From positions 20,058,001 through 20,122,000 of the forward strand of contig NW_023503493.1 in NCBI RefSeq assembly GCF_014529535.1: a stretch of 64,000 nt of DNA, given 5' to 3'. The notes below the pieces were generated by a model. That model ran no database searches and was not told the DNA's origin. It worked only from the letters and a program-made list of their open reading frames with translations. Below are positions 57,005-64,000 of this stretch, piece after piece. Both the position numbers and the translations under genes were made by a program. The DNA comes from Bradysia coprophila (taxonomy: Eukaryota > Arthropoda > Insecta > Diptera > Sciaridae). Each line of letters starts with the position of its first letter. The stretch's first letter is position 1.

Positions 57005-57217
57005 GGCAAGCCTCGACGGCTTCGTGACAAATGTGTAATATATATTATCGTTCCGGAGTGAGTATGTCATACATTAAACGGTTCTGTATATAAGCTTTAT
57101 ATGATACATTAATCTATCGTCGACCGCGACCCGTCCCTAGGGAGTTTTGTTTTAGAGCAATTGTTGTGTTATGCAATTGTTGTGTTGCATTCACATCACA
57201 AATATGAAAGAAACTCG

Positions 57218-57310
57218 GAAAAAATCCTAACCCCAACGAGATAAGAACCGAACTCGGAAACTTGGCGTGAAAGCGAGCAGTGCTAACCATTCGACCACTG
57301 AGTCTTCGAA
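57218..57310 (-). repeat. tRNA-Glu-derived SINE head
   Basis: On the minus strand the A box is TGGTCGAATGG (57297-57287), an anticodon-arm-like CGCTTTCACG follows, and the B box is GAGTTCGGTTC (57256-57246), spaced as in a tRNA. The GCTTTCAC anticodon arm resembles tRNA-Glu(TTC). Stems are imperfect, so not a functional tRNA; most likely the RNA polymerase III promoter part of a SINE. Confidence 0.65.
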
Positions 57311-57465
57311 TATGTACGAATTGCTAAATTGCTAGTTGGATTCTCGCGGCTGATGTGATTCAATTCGAAAAGTACATAACGTGTACGACTCATGGCGTAG
57401 TGTGTGTGTGTGTAGTTGTTATATGAACCCTTTCTCTTGTATTTTGTTTACGATGAAAATTATGT

Positions 57466-57605
57466 ATTATCACATACGCGCGGTGTTCGGATGTCAAAAT
57501 TACTTAACTAGAAGAATAATTCAAAAATTACACTTCAGGTCTATGTTGTTGTCTCGTTTTCGCTTATGTAATAAAATAGAGTACACACTTGTCACTATCA
57601 GTCTC
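57466..57605. repeat. 140 bp direct repeat, copy 2
   Basis: Second copy of 56865-57004; a few substitutions (for example ACTTAACTAGAAG against ACTTACCTAGAAG). Confidence 0.9.
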
Positions 57606-57796
57606 AGTTGTCCATTTTTGAAGAACATAATCGTCGACGTAACATTTCGTTTTTGAATCGTATACTAAAACTTAGGCTCAGATCAGGTCAGGTCGACCTG
57701 AGCCTGAAGCTAAGATTATCCGAATCTGATTGGAATTGATTTTTTTGTCTTCTCATCTAAATAAGTAAAAAAATCTCCCGAAAATTCTACGTTAAA

Positions 57797-57977
57797 GTTA
57801 ATTGCTACTTGTAAACTTTCGGCACCCTGGACTTTACTTAAATCGTCGAGGAATGCCTCCAAATAAATTTCTAAAAATCCAAAACGGAATTCTAGATTTT
57901 TAGAAATTTATTTGGAGGCATTCCTCGACGATTTAAGTAAAGTCCTGGGTGCCGAAAGTTGACAAGCCGCAATTAAC
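57797..57977. repeat. Hairpin with 83 bp arms at the 5' end of a non-LTR element
   Basis: Arms 57797-57879 and 57895-57977 pair with about 5 mismatches; TTTATTTGGAGGCATTCCTC on the right matches its inverse on the left, and the 15 bp spacer is CAAAACGGAATTCTA. The right arm translates as LEAFLDDLSKVLGAES, in line with the retrotransposon ORF that follows, so the left arm is an inverted copy of the element's truncated 5' end. Confidence 0.88.
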
Positions 57978-60056
57978 GGTTTCCTTGCTGGTATTCTAAA
58001 GAACTCATTGCCAGGAAGAAGAAAAAGAGTGGAGATACTGTTGACATTGAGGAATACAAGAACTTGAGGCGTGCTGTGAAACAGCTTATATCTCAGTGTT
58101 ATGATGACTATATTAGAAATACGGAAGATAACTTGAAGTCTAATTCGAAATGCTTCTTTTCGTACACTAAATCAATAAGAAAGACGAATTCTTTGCCTGC
58201 CAATTTAAGTCATGGAAGCTCTAGCGTTAACGATAAGGATTCTGCGTGTAACTTGTTTGCACGATTCTTCGATTCAGTCTACCAAGACAGCGGAGATACT
58301 AGCGATATTTTTGACGATTTGTCGATTGACCGCCTACGTTTGAATGATGTCACAATCAGTGAATTGGATGTGAGTTCTATTTTGAGCAGTTTCGATTGTA
58401 ATAAGATGAGTAGTCCTGATAACATTCCGATAATTTTCTATGTTCGACTCAAAGACACGCTGTCATTACCATTGTAAATTATTTTTAATAAATCGCTTTC
58501 TGAGGGTGTCTTTCCAGATCTGTGGAAACTCAGCTTTATTTCACCGATCTACAAATCCGGAAAAAAATGTGATGTCACTAATTACAGCCCCGTTAGCATC
58601 ATTTGTGCTAGCGCTAAGATTTTTGAGAAATTGGTCTTCCGTATGGTATTTGACTTCGTGAAATCATCAATCAGTTCATGTCAACATGGGTTCTTCTATG
58701 GGCGTTCAGTGCAGACTAATTTGGTACATCACATGACGTTTCTATGCCATAATGTTATGAATGGTGGGCAGGTCGACACGATATACACGGACTTCTCTAA
58801 GGCATTCGATATGGTGGACCATAGGCTATTGATCATGAAATTGCGCTCGTTTGGCATTGGTGGTACATTATTGGAGTGGTTTAAGTCCTCCTTGTCAAAT
58901 GGCTCGCAATATGTGGTATTGGGTGACTCGAGATCTTTTCTAATGCGTCCGAAATCAGGGGTGCCACAGGGATCAGTTTTGGGCCCGTTGCTGTTTTTGA
59001 TTTTCGTCAATGACTTAGTGGAACAACTTAGAGGGGCAACTCCTGCAGCATCCGTGATACTTTCGGTGATATTAACTTAGAAAACAATGTATTTATGTAA
59101 AAAGTGGAACAACTGAAAAGTAGCAGCCTTCAGTTGGCGGACGATCTGAAGATTTCCCGTAAAATCGAGTCCATTGAAGACTGCATTTCGCTTCAGGAAG
59201 ACGTCAATGCGTTGTGCCGCTGGTGCTTTTTCAACAAAATTCATTTGAACGTGAAAAAATGCTCAGTTCTTACGATGACTTACAAACCGGTAAAAATGAT
59301 CTACGATTATGTTGTGTCTGGCGATGTGTTGGATGTGTTGATAGAGTTACAAGGAAAGTGTATCAAATGTTGGGATTCATCTTCCGCTTTTGCAAACGGT
59401 TCCGTAAACCTGACAGTATCATTACTTTGTACAAGGCATATGTTCGTAGTCAGGTGGAGTATTGCACCGTAGACCGATTTATCAGAATTCCGTTGAAAAA
59501 ATCGAGAGAGTTCAGAGGAAGTTTACGCGAATGCTTTATCGAAAGTTCAATTGGAATTACGTCGATTATCCACAACGACTTGCGCGACTCAAACTTCCAA
59601 TGTTAGAATCCAGACGGTTCATTTCTGACGAAATTTTTCTCTACAAAGTGGTCAATGCTCGTTTTACAGTTGCCTTGGATAATGATGTGGTCTTGTACAA
59701 TTCACGTCGCCCGAGTAGACACGAAGCTCCAACATTTTATCCGGCAACCCATGTATCGAACATCGAGAGTAATGCGCCGATTATAAGAATCAGGGCTTAC
59801 TTTAGAGAATTTTAATTCTGAAAATTCCGAAAATTCTGAAAAAAATCCGAAAAAGTTCCGAAAAATTCTGAAATAATTTTTCGGAATTTTTCAGAACTTT
59901 TTCGGAATTTTTTTCAGAATTTTCGGAATTTTCAGAATTAAAATTCTCTAAAATAAGCCCTGATAAGAATGCAAACTAATCACAATAGTCTTTTTAATAG
60001 CTTAGACATTTTTCATCCATCGCTTAATTCGTTCAAGGCTAAAATATCGAATTGAT
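57895..60056 (+). mobile_element. Jockey/CR1-like non-LTR retrotransposon, degenerate ORF2
   Basis: Reading through frame breaks: RRAVKQLISQCYDDYIRNTE (58067), a linker, GVFPDLWKLSFISPIYKSGKK (RT motif 1-2), DTIYTDFSKAFDMVDHRLL (motif A), GVPQGSVLGPLLFLIFVNDL (motif B), LADDLK (motif C with L replacing Y/F) and the thumb/C-terminal region ending LFNSLDIFHPSLNSFKAKISN. Stops or shifts occur near 58475, 59080 and 59310, and ~90 bp of unrelated sequence precedes motif C. 5'-truncated, non-functional. Its likely 3' UTR and (AATA)n tail appear only after the JAMP copy (~60990-61115). A hAT-type MITE interrupts the C-terminus at 59791-59962. Confidence 0.85.
59791..59962. mobile_element. 172 bp palindromic hAT-type MITE, CAGGGCTTA family
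   Basis: Starts CAGGGCTTACTTTAGAGAAT, ends ATTCTCTAAAATAAGCCCTG. The interior is iterated TCTGAAAAATTCCGAAAA in both orientations, so the whole element folds. ATAAGAAT flanks both sides (59783-59790 and 59963-59970), a perfect 8 bp target duplication. Removing it restores the retrotransposon reading frame (APIIRMQTNHNSLF). Confidence 0.95.
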
Positions 60057-60078
60057 GTCAAAAATCATTCCCAACTAA

Positions 60079-60972
60079 ATGGCAGATAAATGCCCTGGAA
60101 TCTATTGTGGACGCTTGAAACTAGAGAATGATACTTGGAGCGACTGTGGTGCGTGTCCACGCGGCTACTAAGTCGATGAGAGTCGATGTATTCCGTGTAC
60201 AGATACTCCGACTCAATACGATTGGTTGTATTTGGGATTCATGGCTTTGATGCCTTTGATAGGCTCATGGTTCTTCATTGATATGGTGTCGAAGGAACAA
60301 TCATTCACAAAAGGGCAATTGATTTTACTCTTCAGTGCTCTAATGGAAGTGGTTGTTTCAGCGATTGTTACGTTGTTCATCTATGAGCCAGTCTTTTCGT
60401 TTGTCATACACTCATGTCAGGTGAAGAAATTGTCAGACTGGTACACGTTGTTTCACAATCCTAGTCCGAATTACGGAGAAAAGTTGTATTGCACACAAGA
60501 AGCCGTTTTCCCATTGCAAGCAATGGTGTTAGTGTTCTACCTGCTATGCATTGTTTCCATGATGATGATTCGACCATGTTTGAACAAAATATTTCTCAAA
60601 AAAGGAAAAACTGCAATTTACTGTTCACTTTACTTCATACCAGTACTGTCTTTACTCCATACCGTCGCTGGAGGTCTGATTTATTATTCCTTTCCATATT
60701 TGAGTGTTATTATCTCAATGATATCAAACGCGGTTCATTTCTCTCTCAAATTGGATCAGAGTATGAAATCGTTGGTTTTATCGTCGGTAAAGGAAATGAA
60801 AAATACTGTCGTCATAGTCGGACATTGGTTGCTTCTAGCCTACGGAATCATTTCATTGGATCAACATCTTGCCTTTCTTGCATTCGTGCCATTTCCAGCA
60901 ATCTTTTATATCATCACCGTTAAGTTTACCGACCCTGGCGAATTTCACATTCGAGAAGAGCGTAGTAGTTAG
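60079..60972 (+). pseudogene. JAMP (JNK1-associated membrane protein) retrocopy with in-frame stop
   Basis: Intronless, 297 codons plus stop. Translation begins MADKCPGIYCGRL, has the Cys-rich lumenal head (WSDCGACPRGY, CIPCTD), then several membrane segments (YLGFMALMPLIGSWFFID; FSALMEVVVSAIVTLFIY; AMVLVFYLLCIVSMMMI; ILIP-type segments to HWLLLAYGIISL) and ends FTDPGEFHIREERSS. Length and order match JAMP, a multi-pass ER protein that links proteasomes to ERAD (family knowledge). Codon 31 is TAA (60169-60171) directly after PRGY. Lack of introns, the stop and the position between a retrotransposon ORF and its 3' tail indicate a retrotransposed copy. The frame after the stop is fully open, so the copy is young or the downstream ATG at 60226/60241 is used. 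Confidence 0.85.
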
Positions 60973-60989
60973 AGTCGAAATTGTAATAT

Positions 60990-61120
60990 TACCACTGATT
61001 CTGATTTCCTTTTGATTATGTTCTTGTTATTTGTAATTTCTTTTTTTTAATGTTAATTCTGTTATTGGCTGTAACAGGCTGTTGAATTGACTCAATAAAT
61101 AAATAAATAAATAAACTTCA
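60990..61120 (+). repeat. 3' UTR and (AATA)n tail of a non-LTR element
   Basis: GTTATTGGCTGTAACAGGCT then AATAAATAAATAAATAAATA (61094-61113) is typical of jockey/CR1-like 3' ends. Probably the tail of the element whose ORF ends at 60056, displaced by the JAMP copy. Confidence 0.65.
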
Positions 61121-61252
61121 ACGTGTGGACAAAACCAAAAAATGTCAAAAAATCATTTATTTTAAGAAACTATGACAATTTAAGACAAACTACCATTTCA
61201 ATTTATTCATAATTCAACAAACAGGAAATAAGAACTTATACAAATATTCTTA

Positions 61253-61356
61253 CATTTATCCCATTTGTCAAAAATTAGGAATTATCACATTTTCATTTTA
61301 CGTATGTTTTATCTATTGAAAATGGAAATGTGATAATTCCTAATTTTTGATAAATG
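61253..61356. repeat. Hairpin with ~42 bp arms
   Basis: CAAAAATTAGGAATTATCAC (61268 onward) pairs with GTGATAATTCCTAATTTTTG (61330-61349); outer CATTTAT / ATAAATG pair as well. Non-coding. Confidence 0.85.
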
Positions 61357-61509
61357 TATGTTTAGCCTAAAGTTAACAATAGTTTAAGTTTGATATGGCT
61401 TAAAACACATTAGCGACGATACATAGAAAAGAAAAACGATGTACTGTATATAGCAATGAGCATTAGATACAACGTACTTGGCAAAGTTAAAATTAAAGTT
61501 TAGTAATAA

Positions 61510-61631
61510 TACAATCGCTAAACCGAACTGGTGTGCATACGTTATTTTGCACCAGCTGGTCACATACAATTCCAAATGGGACCAGCTGGTGCAAAATGAC
61601 GTATGCACACCAGTTCGGTTTAGCGATTGTA
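61510..61631. mobile_element. 122 bp palindromic MITE, TA ends
   Basis: TACAATCGCTAAACCGAACT at 61510 pairs with AGTTCGGTTTAGCGATTGTA ending 61631; arms of 51 bp with one mismatch run to ACCAGCTGGTC / GACCAGCTGGT. Spacer 18 bp. Confidence 0.88.
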
Positions 61632-61940
61632 GTTCAAATCTAAATTAAGGTGAAATTAGAGAGGCGGATGGATAATCGTAGAAAGTACTCTATAATTTCA
61701 CATACAAAAAAGAAAATCCTCTGTCGGCGAAATTTACGTTAATGACATCGAGTGCAAAGTACTTTATTACCGCGGCCAGCGGCCTCGTGTCATAATAACA
61801 CATCTAGAGCCTAATTAATTACAAGATTCATACAACGTTTTATGTCACAGAGGCATCTGAAGTTTTCAAATTTTGCATATTATGATGCTGAGTGGCATAA
61901 ATTATCTGCCCCTCGCATAAAATATCTTGACTATGAGCAA
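61632..61940. other. No gene seen
   Basis: Unassigned AT-rich sequence between two inverted-repeat elements. Confidence 0.4.
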
Positions 61941-62025
61941 CAGGGAGGTGCGGTAATTCGACCAAAAACCAATAAAACCGAAAAGAAAACTGAACGTAGA
62001 CTTATCATAATAGTTATTTAAATAT

Positions 62026-62495
62026 CTACCAAGGTAGGTATGAAGGTATTTTTTCGCACTAGATGTCGATTGCGAAAAAATACCGGCATACCTATCGTGG
62101 TAGATACAACGTTTTTCGCAATTTCGGGCCATAATCACCTTTCCAATGCAAAACGTGTCCTACATTTTGTTCCAAAATTCTTGTTCTCCAAAAGAAGTAT
62201 GATTGACACGGTTGACAAAATACGAGCCAATGAATTTTACGTCTTTCAAAGCACTTTCAAATAGCGCGTTTTGTTCAAAATTTATTTTTAGTTATTTATC
62301 TACCAAGGTAGGTATGAAGGTATTTTTTCGCACTAGATGTCGATTGTCGACCCGAGGCGAAGCCGAGGTCGACAAGACGTCGTGTGCGAAAAAATACCGG
62401 CATACCTACCGTGTTAGATACAACGTTGCAATTTCGGGCCATAATCACCTTTCCAATGCAAAACATGTCCTACATTTTGTTCCAAAATTCTTGTG
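62026..62495. repeat. ~275 bp duplication, each copy headed by a palindrome
   Basis: ACCAAGGTAGGTATGAAGGT and TTTCGCACTAGATGTCGATT occur at ~62030 and ~62301; CAATTTCGGGCCATAATCAC and TCCTACATTTTGTTCCAAAA follow in both. In copy 2 the palindrome has an extra core GACCCGAGGCGAAGCCGAGG; copy 1 lacks it, so the core is an indel. Confidence 0.88.
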
Positions 62496-62635
62496 TATAC
62501 AGAAATTCATTTGAACGATCAAGAAGGCTGCATTATAATACACATTGCAATGTGATGTAAAGAGACGCGTTGAATGAAGTCGAGTAGTCAATGCTTAGTA
62601 TATACGCTTCAACAATACGTTCGGTATAATTGTGT

Positions 62636-62712
62636 GACTCTATAGCCGAATGGCTATAGTCGCTGTTTCGTGTTCAAAAACCTTTTGCTGTCGAGGGTTC
62701 GATTTCTGCGAA
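62636..62712 (+). repeat. tRNA-derived SINE head
   Basis: A box TAGCCGAATGG (62643-62653) and B box GGGTTCGATTTC (62695-62706), followed by an A-rich run. Spacing is longer than in class I tRNAs, as in Leu/Ser types. Stems are imperfect, so not a functional tRNA. Confidence 0.55.
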
Positions 62713-63033
62713 AAAAAAGTTGATATCGCACTGCGTGCGAAAAAAAAGTTCATATTGCACTGTGTCCGGGAATACAGTGAAATAAATACCTTCAAAACGA
62801 CATTAAATTGATGCATGGAAAGGTGATGATTATGGACCGGAATTGCGAAAAACTTTTTAAGATTGACTAAAGCACATGAAATCGTTATCTGTGTCCAGAC
62901 GACTCAGCTCGTATTGTTCGGAACAATTTAAAATTTATGTAAAGTCTACGTTCAGTTTTCTTTTCGGTTTTATTTGTTTTTGGTCGAATTTCCGCAGCTC
63001 CCTGGGACTTAGTCTAGTAAAATACAAACGAAT

Positions 63034-64000
63034 TTACAGCCATCTATTTTCATCTTTGAAAAATGCCTTGAAAGGATGATTTTTTGACTGCTGGATCATT
63101 TTAATCGCATTTTTGTGCCGTATTTTTCCACGCTCGAATGTATAATCATAGACATACGTTAATAGTTTCTCATATTCGATCATTTTCACCGAATTTCGAG
63201 TGAAAATTTCTAAATAATTTCCAGTAAACCAACCCGATAAATTTTCAAATTGACTTATTTTCCATTCTTTGTTTAAAATTTCAAAATTTTCTTTTCCCAA
63301 CAATTTAACAAAGAAAAATGTCGACGGAAAACCATGAGGAAAATTTTTGAGAAATTCCGATGGAATTTTCTTCTTATTGAATAGCGTAAACGATGGTGCC
63401 TCAAACGAATGTACCAATATCTTTCGAATATTCGAGCAACTATCGCTGGACGATATGAAAATTAAAAAAGATTTTAGATTTTCATCAGAATTTCCTTTCA
63501 AAACATTTTGATTTGTGTCGGATTTGTCATCTTCCAAATTATTAATCAATTTAATTACGAAGCTAGCGACAAGAACATCGAAAAATGTATTTCGAATGTT
63601 TTCGTCACAATTTTCCAATTGTTCAATGATCTCATCATCGTCATGAACAGTTTCATTGAAATTAGACCGAACAAGGTCACTGAATAGAATTTCCCAATTG
63701 ATTGCAATCTCTTTAAACTTTGATTGGAGAGCAAAATAAGTCAATAGCCGTAGATTTTTTGTATTTAAATAGAGATTTGCTGATTCTATAAAAATGAAAA
63801 TACTTTTATCGCCAATCATAAATTCCTCCAAAAGCATCAAACAGTTGAAAACTTCTGCACATTTTTCAAAAAATTCTGCATTGGTGATAGTCGGCTTCAT
63901 TGGAAATTCATCTTTATCGTTTTCCCGGACTGCATAAACTAGAAGCTCCCTAAAACATTTCAGCTTTTCAGGATTATTTCTAATAATTGCTAAAATCGAC
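63034..64000 (-). CDS. Unrecognised protein, N-terminal part beyond window edge
   Basis: Open on the minus strand from the window end (64000) to a TAA at 63034, at least 321 residues; an ATG at 63900 is internal because the frame continues upstream (NNPEKLKCFRELLVYAVREN). I do not recognise a family. The sequence is rich in Phe, Asn, Lys and Glu with helical stretches (FFEKCAEVFNCLMLLEEFMI; FFDVLVASFVIKLINNL), an acidic segment (NETVHDDDEIIEQLENCDEN) and no membrane segment or Cys/His cluster. The last residues are KAFFKDENRWL. A long uninterrupted frame with ordinary codon choice suggests a real coding exon; it begins just beside the end of the 61941-63004 element, so the gene's 3' UTR may be element-derived. 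Confidence 0.6.
   Translation of the reverse strand, partial: SILAIIRNNPEKLKCFRELLVYAVRENDKDEFPMKPTITNAEFFEKCAEVFNCLMLLEEFMIGDKSIFIFIESANLYLNTKNLRLLTYFALQSKFKEIAINWEILFSDLVRSNFNETVHDDDEIIEQLENCDENIRNTFFDVLVASFVIKLINNLEDDKSDTNQNVLKGNSDENLKSFLIFISSSDSCSNIRKILVHSFEAPSFTLFNKKKIPSEFLKNFPHGFPSTFFFVKLLGKENFEILNKEWKISQFENLSGWFTGNYLEIFTRNSVKMIEYEKLLTYVYDYTFERGKIRHKNAIKMIQQSKNHPFKAFFKDENRWL

Larger units (their letters stand above)
61941..63004. mobile_element. ~1.06 kb element with ~64 bp inverted ends
   Basis: CAGGGAGGTGCGGTAATTCG at 61941 pairs with CGAATTTCCGCAGCTCCCTG ending 63004; pairing runs through AAAACCGAAAAGAAAACTGA and GTAGACTT. The CAGGGA start suggests hAT, but no matching 8 bp flank is seen. 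It contains two palindromic blocks (62026-62115, 62299-62425) and a tRNA-like segment. No transposase. Confidence 0.75.

Noticed and set aside
57218-57310. Functional tRNA gene on the minus strand
   Set aside because: Acceptor and anticodon stems do not pair well and there is no T-run terminator close by; SINE head preferred.
57797-57977. microRNA precursor
   Set aside because: Arms are over 80 bp and nearly perfect, and the right arm is retrotransposon coding sequence; a rearrangement product is simpler.

Overview
The window is eukaryotic nuclear DNA from an insect, most likely a dipteran, possibly a nematoceran such as a fungus gnat (inference from gene content and AT-rich, repeat-laden introns; the species cannot be named from the sequence alone). 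Genes have short GT-AG introns (about 50-100 bp) with a few very large repeat-filled ones. About eight host genes occupy the window; the rest is transposable elements, minisatellites and inverted repeats.

Layout: 1-7399 holds two tandem paralogous C2H2 zinc-finger genes on the minus strand (the first runs off the left edge). 10773-19074 (+) is a KIAA0513-like SBF2-domain gene whose 6.2 kb first intron carries a 4.77 kb foldback-like element built from GAGACC/GGTCTC palindromic repeats. 19791-29493 is a repeat district: a mariner-like non-autonomous element, a non-LTR retrotransposon remnant split by nested insertions (including an unrecognised two-exon ORF), an ORF1-only non-LTR element with a PHD-like finger, and a 144/146 bp satellite that received an RTE-type retrotransposon which itself received a hAT-type MITE. 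29571-31380 (-) is a carboxylesterase. 32673-35641 (+) is 6-pyruvoyl tetrahydropterin synthase (purple). 36197-37501 (-) is Hakai. 39292-43754 (+) is Drp1. 44797-48614 is a Penelope-like insertion made of two head-to-head copies forming a 3.7 kb palindrome with hammerhead-like motifs in both arms and a 13 bp target duplication. 50800-54076 (-) is Hrs. 54.5-63.0 kb is again repeat-rich: foldbacks, tRNA-derived SINE pieces, a degenerate jockey/CR1-like element and an intronless JAMP copy with an in-frame stop lodged between that element's ORF and its 3' tail. 63034-64000 (-) is part of an unrecognised protein-coding ORF.

The host genes are unrelated housekeeping or regulatory functions (mitochondrial fission, endosomal sorting, m6A-writer-associated ubiquitin ligase, pterin synthesis, ester hydrolysis, transcription). 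They share no pathway and show no clustering logic. The notable biology is in the mobile DNA: several insertions can be dated relative to each other by nesting, and three low-complexity palindromes share CAGGGCCTA-type ends, two of them with perfect 8 bp target duplications. Exon models below were derived by hand from open frames and GT-AG signals; the sums of exon lengths are divisible by three in all seven complete multi-exon host genes.
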